A DNA stretch of 64,000 bases from JAFGBI01 sp964480725 (GCA_964480725.1 CAYZQO010000018.1:1-64000), one strand, 5' to 3'; counted from the stretch's first letter, positions 32,311-41,806 are shown. Numbers and translations: made by a program. Notes: generated from the letters alone by a model not told the origin.

Positions 32311-35300
32311 TTGACGAGGTTGGCAGGCGAGCGACTCGACCCCCGCCTCGTCCGGCGGCTCGGCGAGGGCGCGTCGAGTGAGGTCTGGCTCGCCGAGGAC
32401 GCGACGGGGGCGCCGATGGCCCTCAAGATCGCGCGCGGCGAGGAACACGCGGCGCGGCTCGCGGAGGAGGCGCAACGCCTGCTGATCGCCGACTCGCCGT
32501 ACCTCGCCCGCGTGCTCGACGCCGGTCGCTTTCGACGCCGCGTCCCCACCCCGGACGGGCGCGGGTTCGCGCGTGGGACGGCCTGGGTCGCGCTCGAGTG
32601 GATCGCGGGCGAGCCGCTCCAGCCCGGGAACGTCCCACCGTCGGAGCGGACGACCCTCGCGTTCGTGGTCGCCCGCGACGTCGGTTCGGCCCTCGCCGAC
32701 CTGCACGCCTGCGGCACGGCGCACGGCGACGTGAAGCCCGCCAACGTCGTGGTCACCGGTCGCGGCCCGGGGGCGCGCGCCCGGTTGGTCGACCTCGGGC
32801 TGGCCGAGGACGTGCTGGCGCCCGTGCCGCGCGGCGGGACGCTTCGCTACCTCGCGCCCGAGGTCGTCGAGAACCCCGGCGCGGGAGACGCCGCGGCGCG
32901 CGATCGCTGGGCCCTCGGGCTCACGCTGCTCGAGGTCGCGAGCGCTCGAGGGGCGCGGGCGGAGCGCCCGCGGGAATGCCTGGACGAGGTCGTCGATCCC
33001 GAGCTCCGCGCGCTGATCGGCGCGCTGCTCGCCGTCGCCCCCGGCGCCCGCGCCCTGCCAGACTGGGCCGCACGCCGCGGGGCCGCTCGCGTCCCGGAAC
33101 CCGAGGCCGCGGCCGCGATCGCGGCGCGGCGGGTCGCGACCGTGCGGCGCGGGTACCTGACGATCCGGCGTGCCGAGCTCGCCGCCGCGGCGCACGCGGC
33201 CGCGGCCTCGGTGGACGTCGCCGGCGCACCGGGCGAATGGCTCCGGACCGCGATCGAGCGGGAGCAGCGCGTCGCCAGCCTCCGCGGGCCGCGGCGCAGC
33301 GACGCCGTGACGCTCCGCGAGCTCGACGCGTTCGGGCGCGCGCGCTGGCTGGTGCGGGTCGTCGGGGTCACCGCCGCTGGGTGGCCGAGCCCCGCGGACA
33401 CCGACGCGGAGCTCGCCGCGCGGCTCGTCGCCCTCGCCGGATGGATCCCGCTCGAAGCCATCACGCTGCGCGCGCTGGCGACAGGCGCGGGAGAACCCGA
33501 GCAGCTCGCCGAGGATCCCTGTTCGCTCGCGCTCGAGATCGCCGGCGGTCGATCCAGCGCCGCGGTGCTCGATAAGGTCGAGTCCCTCCTGTACGCAGGA
33601 ACCTGTCCCCCTCCGCTGGGCATGGCCCTCGGTCGCGCCCTGCGACTCCGCGGCGAGGTGGCGCGCGCGCTCGCCGCGTTCGCCCGCATCGGGACACCGG
33701 AGGCAGCCATTCACGCCGCCGAAACCGCGCGCCGGGCCCGGGATCTCGAGGGCTGCAGCGCCTGGCTCGCACGCGCCGTCCCCGGCGACGACCCCGCGCT
33801 CCTGGCGCGACGCGCGGCCACCGCCGCTCGTGCCGCGCTCGACGCCGGCGCCCCCGAGCGCGCGCTCGCCGAGCTCGCGGCCGCGCCCGAGAGCGCGGCC
33901 ACGCTCGAGGTGCAGGCGCTCGCGACCGCGGCCCGCGGCGACCGTGAGCGCGCGCGGCAGCTCGTGGAGCGCGCCTGGCCGCTCGCCCACGACCACGAGG
34001 ATCGAGCGCGCGTGGCCGGTGTCCGCGCCGCGCTCGAGCACGCGAGCGGGGCGCTGGAGGCCGCCCTCGACGCCTTCCGACGAGCGGCGACCCACGCCGT
34101 CGAGGCGGGAGCGGTCCTCGAAGAAGCAACCTACCTCACCGGACTGGCCGCGGCGGCGGCGCGCTTCGGTCACCTCGGTGAGGCCCTCGACGCCGCCGGG
34201 CGCGCGACGCTCCTCTTCGAACACCTGGGACGGCCTGCCGAGGCAGCGCGCTCCGCGCTCACCCGCGCCGCCGTGTACGCCCAGCTCGGCGCGCGCGAGG
34301 AAACCCAGGAGGCAGCGCGCGACGCCATCGCGCGCGCCCGCGTGAGCTCCGATCGGGAATGCCAGGCCTACGCGCACCTCGCCCTCGCCGACGCGCTCGC
34401 GGGCAACGACTCGGCCGCGCTCGAGCACGCGGTGCGGTCCCGAGCCTTGCTCGCCGACTGCGGTCCCGAAGCCGTGCTCCGGGCGGAGGCGCGCGTCCTC
34501 CGCCACGGCGGCGAGGTCGTCCTCACGACGGCGGACACGACCGCACTCGGCCCGGGGACAGCGGTGGACGCCCGCCTCGACTGGTGGGGCGCCCGCGCCG
34601 CCGCGCTGCTCCGCACGCGGCAGAGCGCCCATGGCGAGCTCGTGCTCGCCGAGCTCGCGGCGCTGGCGGCGACGGCCGGGATGCCCGCCGTGCTCGGACC
34701 GGCCCTCGCCGAGGGCGCCGCCCTCGCGGCCTCCCTCGGTGACGGGGAGGCGGCTCGACGCCTGGCGCAGGGCGCCGCTGAGTGCGCGCGCGAGCTCTTG
34801 CCGCGTGTCCCGCCCGAGCTCCGGGCGCGGCTCCTGACCATGCCCTGGGTCTGCTCGACGGTCACCGACGCGTCGCCGCTCGCGCCAGCGCAGATCGCCG
34901 ATCTCGAGACGCTGGTGCGAGCGCTGGCGGGGCGCGATCGGCTGCGTCCGCTGCTCGACCAGGCCCTCGACGCGCTGGTGCTCTGGACGGGCGTCGAGCG
35001 GGGCCTGCTGCTGCTGCGGGCGCCAGGCGGACGGCTGGTGCCTCGCGCCGCGCGCAACCTCCGGCGCGACGACCTCGTCGGCGTGCAACGCGAGCTGAGC
35101 CGCTCGCTCGCGGAGCGCGCCGTTGCCGAGCGCGAGCCGGTGGTCGCCGTGGACGCGGCCGGCGAGCTGCCGGAGGTCCACCGAAGCGTCCACGCGCTGA
35201 AGCTGCGCAGCGTGCTGGCGGTCCCGCTGGTGTCCCGAGGCGAGGTGCTCGGGGTCGTGTACCTCGACGACCGAGTGCGACGGGGGGCGTTCGGCCCGCG

Positions 35301-36477
35301 CGAGCTCGGCTGGGTGCGCCTGGTGGCGACGCTCGCGGCGCTCGCTATCGGTGATGCGCGCGATCAGCTCCTGCTACGGCGGGCGGCTCGGCGCGCCAAG
35401 CGAGCCGAGCGACAGGTGGCCGAGGAGCTCGCCCGGCGCGAGGTGGAGCTCGACGCGGCGGAGCGGGCGCTAGCGCGGGCACACGGGGCGCGTGAGACCC
35501 GCCACGTCTACGACGAGTTCGTCGGAGAGAGTGCGCCGCTCCGCGCCATGTTGCGCGTCGTCGACCGGGTCACCCAGGCGGACGTCCCGGTCCTGGTGAT
35601 CGGCGAGTCCGGAACCGGCAAGGAGCTGGTAGCGCGGGCGATCCACCGCTGCGGGCGGCGCGCGAATCGGCCGTTCGTCACCGAGAACTGCTCCGCCATC
35701 CCGGAGCCGCTCCTGGAGAGCGCCCTCTTCGGCCATGTCCGCGGCGCCTTCACCGGCGCGGACCGACCCCGCGCGGGCCTCTTCGACGCGGCCAGCAGCG
35801 GCACCCTGTTCCTGGACGAGATCGGCGAGATGAGCCTGGCCATGCAGGCCCGGCTGCTCCGCGTGCTCGAGTCGGGGGAGATCCGTCCGGTCGGCGCCGA
35901 CCGGACCCGCCGGGTCGACGTGCGCGTGATCGCCGCCACCCACCGGGACCTCCGGCAGATGGTCGGGGAGGGTCGCTTCCGCGAGGACCTGCTCTATCGC
36001 CTCGACGTCATCACCGTCGAGGTCCCCGCGCTGCGCGACCGCCAAGGCGACATCGAGCTCCTGGTGCGACACTTCGTCGCCAAACACGCCCCAAATCGTG
36101 GCGTCCAGGTGCGACCCGACGCGCTGGCGCTGCTGCGACGTTACCCGTGGCCCGGGAACGTCCGTCAGCTCGAGAACGAGCTCCGGCGGGCGCTGGTCCT
36201 CTGCGACGAGGTCGTCGGCCTCGAGCACCTCTCTCCCGCGGTGACCGAACCCGCGACGGGCGACGCCGACGGCGGGGACGCGGGCCTCGACGTCCGTCGC
36301 CGCGTCGACACCCTCGAGCGGGAGCTGGCTAGGGAAGCGCTGGCGCGAACCGGGGGGAATCAGACGCGCGCCGCGGAGCTTCTGGGCTTGTCGCGGTTCG
36401 GTTTGCAGAAGATGATGCGGCGGCTCGGGATCGCGGTGCAGTCCATGGACGGAATCGGAAAGGCGGAGGCGAGATGA
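32311..36477 (+). CDS. Ser/Thr kinase - repeat - GAF - sigma54-type AAA+ activator - Fis HTH fusion
   Basis: The 1388-residue protein carries several signalling modules. The kinase domain (about 10-260) has the G-loop LGEGASSEVW, Lys39, HGDVKPAN (Asp140; His-Gly-Asp replaces His-Arg-Asp) and DLG instead of DFG at Asp161. A long Ala-rich helical region (about 270-850) looks like degenerate TPR repeats. A GAF domain spans about 870-1010 and a coiled coil about 1015-1060. The AAA+ domain (about 1070-1300) has Walker A GESGTGKE at 1098, GAFTGA at 1145 and LFLDEIGEM. A Fis-type helix-turn-helix ends the chain (QTRAAELLGLSRFGLQKMM). GAFTGA means it can contact sigma54. TTG 32311 is chosen from the promoter and from GAGAGGGG just upstream. 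Its stop overlaps dam. Such fusions are typical of myxobacteria. Confidence 0.9.
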   Translation: MTRLAGERLDPRLVRRLGEGASSEVWLAEDATGAPMALKIARGEEHAARLAEEAQRLLIADSPYLARVLDAGRFRRRVPTPDGRGFARGTAWVALEWIAGEPLQPGNVPPSERTTLAFVVARDVGSALADLHACGTAHGDVKPANVVVTGRGPGARARLVDLGLAEDVLAPVPRGGTLRYLAPEVVENPGAGDAAARDRWALGLTLLEVASARGARAERPRECLDEVVDPELRALIGALLAVAPGARALPDWAARRGAARVPEPEAAAAIAARRVATVRRGYLTIRRAELAAAAHAAAASVDVAGAPGEWLRTAIEREQRVASLRGPRRSDAVTLRELDAFGRARWLVRVVGVTAAGWPSPADTDAELAARLVALAGWIPLEAITLRALATGAGEPEQLAEDPCSLALEIAGGRSSAAVLDKVESLLYAGTCPPPLGMALGRALRLRGEVARALAAFARIGTPEAAIHAAETARRARDLEGCSAWLARAVPGDDPALLARRAATAARAALDAGAPERALAELAAAPESAATLEVQALATAARGDRERARQLVERAWPLAHDHEDRARVAGVRAALEHASGALEAALDAFRRAATHAVEAGAVLEEATYLTGLAAAAARFGHLGEALDAAGRATLLFEHLGRPAEAARSALTRAAVYAQLGAREETQEAARDAIARARVSSDRECQAYAHLALADALAGNDSAALEHAVRSRALLADCGPEAVLRAEARVLRHGGEVVLTTADTTALGPGTAVDARLDWWGARAAALLRTRQSAHGELVLAELAALAATAGMPAVLGPALAEGAALAASLGDGEAARRLAQGAAECARELLPRVPPELRARLLTMPWVCSTVTDASPLAPAQIADLETLVRALAGRDRLRPLLDQALDALVLWTGVERGLLLLRAPGGRLVPRAARNLRRDDLVGVQRELSRSLAERAVAEREPVVAVDAAGELPEVHRSVHALKLRSVLAVPLVSRGEVLGVVYLDDRVRRGAFGPRELGWVRLVATLAALAIGDARDQLLLRRAARRAKRAERQVAEELARREVELDAAERALARAHGARETRHVYDEFVGESAPLRAMLRVVDRVTQADVPVLVIGESGTGKELVARAIHRCGRRANRPFVTENCSAIPEPLLESALFGHVRGAFTGADRPRAGLFDAASSGTLFLDEIGEMSLAMQARLLRVLESGEIRPVGADRTRRVDVRVIAATHRDLRQMVGEGRFREDLLYRLDVITVEVPALRDRQGDIELLVRHFVAKHAPNRGVQVRPDALALLRRYPWPGNVRQLENELRRALVLCDEVVGLEHLSPAVTEPATGDADGGDAGLDVRRRVDTLERELAREALARTGGNQTRAAELLGLSRFGLQKMMRRLGIAVQSMDGIGKAEAR

Positions 36478-37346
36478 GGGCCGCCGCGCTGCCCCGCCCG
36501 GTGCTGAAATGGGCGGGGGGGAAGACCCAGCTGCTCGATCGCGTCCTACCGCTCTTGCCGGCGTCGATCGAAACCTACTTCGAGCCGTTCGTGGGCGGCG
36601 CGGCGGTCTTCTTCGCGCTCGCCCGCCAGGGACGGTTCCGGCGCGCGGTGCTGGCCGACCGCAACGAGGAGCTCGTCGAGGTCTACCGCGCGCTGCAGCA
36701 AGATGTGGACGGGGTCATCCGCGCCCTGGCGAAGCTCGCCACCGCGTACGACGAGGCGGCCTACTACGGGGTGCGCGCCGCGCACCCGCGGGCGATCGCG
36801 GAGCGCGCCGCGCGCCTGATCTACCTGAACAAGACCGGATACAACGGCCTTTACCGCGTGAACCGCGCGGGGGAGTTCAACGTCCCGTTCGGGCGCCACG
36901 TCCGGCCCACGATCCTCGACGAGCCCAACCTGCGCGCGGCGTCGCTCGCCCTGCGGGACGTGAAGCTGGTGGTGGGCGACTTCGCCACGGTGAGCGCCCG
37001 TGCCAAGCCCGGCGATGCCGTCTACTTCGATCCGCCGTACCTCCCGCTCTCGCGCACGTCGAACTTCACCGCCTACGATCGGCACCCCTTCGGGGACGCC
37101 GACCACGAGCGACTGGCCGCGGTCTTCGGCGAGCTCGCGAGTCGCGGCGTCACGGCGGTGCTGTCGAATTCGGCGACCCCCAGGACCCGAGCGCTCTTCT
37201 CCGGCTTTCGTGTGACCGAGGTCCCAGCGGGACGCGCCATCAACAGCCGGGTGGAGGGACGGGGCCCGGTCACGGAGCTGCTCGTCGTCAACGAGCATGC
37301 CGCCCCGAGGCGAAAGGCGTCGCGCGCCCGCGGCGCGCAAGGGTGA
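36474..37346 (+). CDS. Dam-type N6-adenine DNA methyltransferase
   Basis: The 290-residue enzyme belongs to the D12 class (Dam, M.DpnIIA) that methylates adenine, usually in GATC. The AdoMet-binding motif is LKWAGGKTQLL (residues 11-21), the catalytic motif is DPPY (186-189), and the target-region LNKTGYNGLYRVN (119-130) matches Dam. Length is close to E. coli Dam (278). The basic C-terminus RRKASRARGAQG extends the fold slightly. Its ATG overlaps the kinase/activator stop by four bases. No restriction endonuclease is adjacent, so this is an orphan methylase. Target sequence inferred from family. Confidence 0.92.
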   Translation: MRAAALPRPVLKWAGGKTQLLDRVLPLLPASIETYFEPFVGGAAVFFALARQGRFRRAVLADRNEELVEVYRALQQDVDGVIRALAKLATAYDEAAYYGVRAAHPRAIAERAARLIYLNKTGYNGLYRVNRAGEFNVPFGRHVRPTILDEPNLRAASLALRDVKLVVGDFATVSARAKPGDAVYFDPPYLPLSRTSNFTAYDRHPFGDADHERLAAVFGELASRGVTAVLSNSATPRTRALFSGFRVTEVPAGRAINSRVEGRGPVTELLVVNEHAAPRRKASRARGAQG

Positions 37347-37394
37347 GCCGCAGCGCCGACCGCGCGCCGCTACCCGGCGCCGCACGGAACGGGC

Positions 37395-40001
37395 TCAGAA
37401 GCGGGTGACGGCGGTGGCGTTGCCACCGGCGGGGACCTGCACGCCCACCGACCGCCGGCCCTTCTCGGGGTGGATGAACGTGACCGAGTGCGCGCCCGCG
37501 GACACGGTCACCCGGGTTGGGGTCTGCCCCACGGGCCTGCCATCGACCAGCACGGAAGAGACGGGGATCGAGTTGATGCTGATCGTGCCCGTCCCCGCGG
37601 CCGCGGTCGGCGCGGTGGCGGGGGGCGTTGGCTGGGCGGGCGGAGGGGCCTGTGTGGGCTGCGCGCCGGGGAGCCAGGCGGGCGGCCTGGTCGCCACGGG
37701 ACCGGGGGGCGGCGCCACCTCACTGGCCGCGAACTGGATGGTAACGGTCGCCTCCGCTCGCTTCCCCGAAAACCGCACGTCCGCCGAGAAATCTGGCGAC
37801 TGCGGCTTCTTCGCGACCACCACGCAGGTCTTCTCGAGATCGATCTCCACCTTGGTGGGCGGCTGGAGCAGCCGCCGGTCACCGTCACAGACCAGGGTCG
37901 TGGTGGCACCCTCGGCGTTCGCCCCGAACTCCACCGTGAGCATCCCCTTGGTGGCCTTGAGGTCCGGTTCGAGCAGGCGGACGGAGCCCGCCTCCACCGT
38001 GACGCGCTCCTCCCAGGCCTGGAAGCGATCCGATCCCGCGATGCGCACCGTGTGCTCACCCGGCGACAGGTCCGCCGCCGACGCCGGCAGCGGGCCGCGA
38101 TCCACGCCATCGACGCTGAGCCGGAGCCCGGCGCCGAGGTCGCCCACGCGGACCCCGGTGCCGACCCCCGCGGTGCCCCCGGCGAGCGGCGCCAGCGCGA
38201 AGTCGACCACCGCGGTGCCGCCGCGGGGGATCACCACGAACTTGTCGGCGGCCCTCTGAAAGCCGGGCGCGACCACGCGAACCTTGTGCGGCGTCCCGGC
38301 GGCGAGCCCTTCGATCCGGCAAGCGGAGTCCGCGCAGCGCTCCGCGTCGTCGACCAGGACGGACACCAGCTCGATGGCCGTTCCCCCAGGACCCGACACG
38401 TTGACCGCGATCGCTCCGTGCCGCGGCAAGAACACCCAGACGAGCGTGCCCACCGCGACCGCCAGCGCCAGCGCGACGACCACCAGCGCCGCCTTGTTGG
38501 AACGTCCACGCCCGGTCGGCACCGGGGTTGCGAACGGCTCGCGACGCGGGGCCGAGACGGGCGCGACGCGGGGCGCCGGGCTCGGCTCTGGGCGCGACCG
38601 GGGCACCGACGGCTCCGGCAGCGCCGGCGCCGCCATGGCGCCCAGCGGCCGCGACCGGGGGGGGGGAGGTGGGTCGGACGGCGGGAGCGGCCCGAGCCCA
38701 GCCGGATTGCCGTGCGCCTCGGCGTTGTAGACGCTCGTGACCTCGTCGTCGTCTTCCCAGTCGACGTCGTCCGGCCCCGGCCTGCCTGGCGGTGGCGGCG
38801 GGGGATTGGTCACCGCCGAGCGTCCCGCCGGCGGCGGTGGTGGCGGATTCGTCACCGCGGAGCGCCCCGGCGGCGGCGGTGGCGGATTGCTCAGCGCCGG
38901 GCGACTACCGGGCGGCGGCATGCCAAGGCCGATCGCGGTCGGCGGCGGCGGGTTGCTCAGCGCGGGGCGGCTGCCGGGTGGCGGCAAACCATGACCCGTC
39001 GAGCTCATCGCAGGCGGCAGCGACGGCGCTGGTCGCATCGGGGTCGCCAGCGAGCCGTGCGGCGGCGCCGGCGGTGGCAGGCTCGGCTTCGCGGGTCCAA
39101 ACGGGCCGCGGGGAGGCGGCGGCGCGGGCAACGTCGTCGCCGCCGGCCGGGCGACCCCCTCCTCGCGGGGCGGGGGCGGCGGCGTCCCCAGCACGGTCCT
39201 CGGCGGCGGCGTTCCCGCGGCCGCGCTGGACTTCGGCGCGGAGGGCGGCGCGGTGGGCGGTAGAGCGGACGAGCCCGGAGCGGGCAACGCGGGGGAGGAA
39301 GCCGCCGGCGCGAACCCCCTTGGCGGAGGCAACGGCGGCCCCCCGGATGGCGTCGACGGTGCCAGTCCCGAAGAGGCGGGCGCGGGCGCCGAGGGGGGAG
39401 GCGTGGGCGGCGCACCAGCGGGGAGGGCGGGCGCAGCGGAGGGAGCGGCAGACGCCCAGGGCGGCGACGCGGGCGTGGCAGCCGCGGTGGTGGACGCCCA
39501 GGGCGGCGGTGCAGTTGCTGCGGTCACCGACGACCGCGACGGCGGCGCAGGCGCTGCGGGCGGCGGCGCAGGCGCTGCGGTCACTGACGATGGCGGCGGC
39601 GCGGCCGCCGCGGTCGACGCCAGGGGCGGCGGCGGCGCGCCGGCGAGCGAACGCGGCGGTGGCGCGGTGACCGGGGTACCGGTGGCGGACAAGGGCGGCC
39701 TCGGCAAGGGCGTGTTCGCCGAACCCCTCGGGGGGGCCGGTAGCGGCGAGGGCGGGCCCTTTGGCGGAGGGAGCGAGGGCGGCGGAGGGATGGGCGCAAT
39801 GCCGAGGAGCGTCTGCGCACCAATCCCCCGTCGGCCAAGCCCCGGGAGAGCGCCCGCCGCGGGCACGGGGAGCTCAGGTCTGACCGACGGGCGCCCGGGA
39901 GCCGGAGCGTCACCGACGCCTGGTCCGGGCCGCGAGGAGGGACTCTCCTTCCTCACGAGGAGGTCGTCGAAAACACTCAGGTCGGCTTCGTTGTCGGCCA
40001 T
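37395..40001 (-). CDS. Proline-rich membrane protein with C-terminal PEGA domain
   Basis: The 868-residue protein is cytoplasmic at its N-terminus for about 500 residues, nearly all Pro/Ala/Ser/Gly. It contains repeated units such as PPPGSRPALSNPPPP and GRSAVTNPPPPPP. A single membrane helix (about 505-528) follows, then an extracytoplasmic part with beta-sandwich modules containing Cys pairs. The final domain (GTISINSIPVSSVLVDGRPVGQTPTRV) is a PEGA domain. PEGA proteins are common in myxobacteria and often have a surface or kinase-linked role. The Pro-rich tail could bind SH3 or WW-like partners; an SH3 protein is encoded divergently next door. Function unknown. Confidence 0.75.
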   Translation of the reverse strand: MADNEADLSVFDDLLVRKESPSSRPGPGVGDAPAPGRPSVRPELPVPAAGALPGLGRRGIGAQTLLGIAPIPPPPSLPPPKGPPSPLPAPPRGSANTPLPRPPLSATGTPVTAPPPRSLAGAPPPPLASTAAAAPPPSSVTAAPAPPPAAPAPPSRSSVTAATAPPPWASTTAAATPASPPWASAAPSAAPALPAGAPPTPPPSAPAPASSGLAPSTPSGGPPLPPPRGFAPAASSPALPAPGSSALPPTAPPSAPKSSAAAGTPPPRTVLGTPPPPPREEGVARPAATTLPAPPPPRGPFGPAKPSLPPPAPPHGSLATPMRPAPSLPPAMSSTGHGLPPPGSRPALSNPPPPTAIGLGMPPPGSRPALSNPPPPPPGRSAVTNPPPPPPAGRSAVTNPPPPPPGRPGPDDVDWEDDDEVTSVYNAEAHGNPAGLGPLPPSDPPPPPRSRPLGAMAAPALPEPSVPRSRPEPSPAPRVAPVSAPRREPFATPVPTGRGRSNKAALVVVALALAVAVGTLVWVFLPRHGAIAVNVSGPGGTAIELVSVLVDDAERCADSACRIEGLAAGTPHKVRVVAPGFQRAADKFVVIPRGGTAVVDFALAPLAGGTAGVGTGVRVGDLGAGLRLSVDGVDRGPLPASAADLSPGEHTVRIAGSDRFQAWEERVTVEAGSVRLLEPDLKATKGMLTVEFGANAEGATTTLVCDGDRRLLQPPTKVEIDLEKTCVVVAKKPQSPDFSADVRFSGKRAEATVTIQFAASEVAPPPGPVATRPPAWLPGAQPTQAPPPAQPTPPATAPTAAAGTGTISINSIPVSSVLVDGRPVGQTPTRVTVSAGAHSVTFIHPEKGRRSVGVQVPAGGNATAVTRF

Positions 40002-40421
40002 TCCGGTGTCCCAGGCGTAGACCCAACCGAGCGTCGCGGCTTCGTTCCGGTGACCGCGAGCTGCGCGCCGACGGCCGCCGCCGCGGAACGCTGGAGGTAG
40101 TCCATCCGAGCGTGGCGGGGGCGCATTTAATCGCAGGACGCGGGTGTCGGCAAACAGGATTCCGAGCGGGTCACGCGCCGGGTCGCTCCGAAGCCGGCGG
40201 AGTCGCCATCAGTGATCGCGCCCGCGAGTGGCCGATCGAGGCGGGGACGGCGTGCACGGTGCACGCCCGCCGTGGGTCCCGACCGAGGCGCGACCGGACC
40301 CTGCCCACCCCCTGAGCGCCGGCCCGAGAGGCTGCGCCCATCCGCGCCGTTTTTCCCCGTTCCGGTGTCTCGTGCTATGGCCGTGCGGTGCGGCCCGTGA
40401 GCCGCGCGAGAGGCGAAACGA
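40002..40421. other. 420-bp divergent intergenic region
   Basis: It separates the minus-strand PEGA gene from the plus-strand SH3 gene and should hold promoters for both. The only element I can point to is CGTGCTATGG at 40371-40380 (listed separately). A 67-codon frame from 40112 lacks any recognisable feature and looks like GC-driven noise. Confidence 0.5.
40371..40380 (+). promoter_or_regulatory. CGTGCTATGG promoter-like motif
   Basis: This 10-mer lies 41 bases ahead of the SH3-protein GTG at 40422, and an identical copy is found at 50331 before dtd. TGCTAT would be the -10 hexamer. A T-rich stretch at 40350-40354 is in roughly the right place for an upstream contact. Confidence 0.35.
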
Positions 40422-41309
40422 GTGGCTCGTGCCAAGCCGGTAACCGTCGAGATCCCGACCGAGGCGGAGGACCGCCCCCGGTTCGCGCGCGTCGGCCTGG
40501 TGGCCCTGTCCGGCTTCCTGATCGGGATCGCCTGGCCCTGGCTGGCCGGAGTGCGGTTCGCCCCGAGCCCGCCAGAGAACGAGCTCTCGCGGCCCGTCGC
40601 GAGCGCCGAGGTGGCGCCGGCACCGAGTGCCGCGCCCTCGACCCGACCCGCCCCCGCCCCAAAGGCGGCTCGGACGGTTGACGCCGCGCCGGTAGCGAAG
40701 CGAATTGCCGTGGGCAAGGCGTCGATCACGAGCTGCCGGACTGCCGAGGACAAGACGCTCCCGGCGTGCGATCCGATCGCGATCGATCCGGTGCTCGTCC
40801 CGCGGCTCGAGACGCTGCAGGGATGCCCGGACACCGAGGCGGCAAGCGGCGTCCTCTCGCTCGGGATCAAGATCGATTTCGAGTCGGGTCGGATCACGAA
40901 CATCCTGCAGGGCAAGAGCACGACCGTCTCCGAGCGGGCGGCCCGGGCCCTGATCGCGTGCGCCGAACGGGAGCTCGCTTCCGTCTCCGTGAAGGACGTA
41001 GCGCACGCACAGGCCACCTACACGGTGTTCTATCTGGTGGAGATCGCGCCCGCCGCCGAGGCAGGGGACGACGGGGCCGCGCGCGACGCGGCGAAGGGCG
41101 GGGACATTGCCCCGGCGAGCGGCATGGCGACGGTCGCCTGGGTCGCGGCCCGCATCCGCAAGGAACCGGAGAAGAGCAGCCCCGAGGTCGGGAGGCTGCT
41201 GTCCGGCACGCGCGTGAAGGTGCTGGGGCGCAAGGGCGAGTGGTACCGGGTCAAGTACAACGCGGCCGGTGACGAAGGGTGGGTCTTCAAGAGCGCCATC
41301 GGGCTGTGA
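40422..41309 (+). CDS. Membrane-anchored protein with SH3 domain
   Basis: The 295-residue protein starts at GTG 40422. It has a cytoplasmic N-terminus, one membrane helix (about 24-44), a Pro/Ala/Ser-rich linker (about 50-90), and a domain of about 110 residues with conserved Cys residues (CRTAEDKTLPACD, LIACAEREL). The middle domain resembles the C-terminal domain of the 14501-15235 gene product. The end (about 230-295) is a bacterial SH3 domain: AARIRKEPEKSSPEVGRLL, then KVLGRKGEWYRVKY and GWVF. It is probably periplasmic and may bind peptidoglycan or Pro-rich partners. Function unknown. Confidence 0.75.
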   Translation: MARAKPVTVEIPTEAEDRPRFARVGLVALSGFLIGIAWPWLAGVRFAPSPPENELSRPVASAEVAPAPSAAPSTRPAPAPKAARTVDAAPVAKRIAVGKASITSCRTAEDKTLPACDPIAIDPVLVPRLETLQGCPDTEAASGVLSLGIKIDFESGRITNILQGKSTTVSERAARALIACAERELASVSVKDVAHAQATYTVFYLVEIAPAAEAGDDGAARDAAKGGDIAPASGMATVAWVAARIRKEPEKSSPEVGRLLSGTRVKVLGRKGEWYRVKYNAAGDEGWVFKSAIGL

Positions 41310-41320
41310 CCGCCCTTTTT
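41301..41320 (+). terminator. Weak terminator-like GGGC/GCCC stem plus T5
   Basis: GGGC at 41301-41304 pairs with GCCC at 41312-41315 and is followed by five T. The stem is only 4 bp and overlaps the SH3-gene stop. It is the only T-run of this kind after a gene here, so it is listed at low confidence. Confidence 0.3.
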
Positions 41321-41383
41321 CCGGCGCAAGACCGGCAGCTCCGCGTGAGCGTCGCGTCCCGCTCCGTGGTAGACGACGGGGTG

Positions 41384-41791
41384 ATGAAGGCCCTGCCCGC
41401 CGAGTCCCCGGCCCCCGCCGCTGAAGCGAGCCCTTCGCCGTCCCCTTCGCCGTCCCGTCGCGACGTCGTCCTGGTGCACGGCGTCACCGAGGACGGCGCC
41501 GGCCTGCAGGTGCTCCGTGCCCGGGACGACCACGTCGAGCAGGGGGCGCTCCGTCCGCTCGTGGAGGGACAACCGATCCGCGGCGACGTCGTGCGGCTCC
41601 ACCAGCGCCGGGAGCACCCCTTCGTGTTCGACGTCGACACCGTCCTCGCGGCCCCGGGCTCGCCCGCCACGACGGAGGCGGCGCCCCCCGCGCGGGCGGC
41701 CAAGGGGCCCCCGCAGGTTGCGTCTGCGAGCTACCGCGACAACTGGGACCGGATCTGGCCCTCGCGCCGCGGACCCGAGCCGGCGAACTGA
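41384..41791 (+). CDS. Conserved-looking hypothetical protein, 135 residues
   Basis: The start is ATG 41384 (GTG 41381 is the alternative). A TGGTAG element at 41367-41372 just ahead resembles the -10-like motif at 55942 before the EcsC gene. The N-terminus has a Ser-Pro repeat. The central part (about 28-85) is compact and charged: DVVLVHGVTEDGAGLQVLRA and the following RPLVEGQPIRGDVVRLHQR, which looks like a small beta-rich fold. The C-terminal third is Pro/Ala-rich. No signal peptide or Cys. I do not recognise a family. It converges on the TlpA gene with a 15-bp gap. Confidence 0.6.
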   Translation: MKALPAESPAPAAEASPSPSPSPSRRDVVLVHGVTEDGAGLQVLRARDDHVEQGALRPLVEGQPIRGDVVRLHQRREHPFVFDVDTVLAAPGSPATTEAAPPARAAKGPPQVASASYRDNWDRIWPSRRGPEPAN

Positions 41792-41806
41792 CCCCGCCGC
41801 CGGGGC

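Noticed and set aside
36474..37346. Restriction-modification system
   Set aside because: Only the methylase is present; flanking genes are a regulator and a PEGA protein.
40112..40315. Small plus-strand frame in the 40002-40421 gap
   Set aside because: No ribosome site, no domain, composition like noise.
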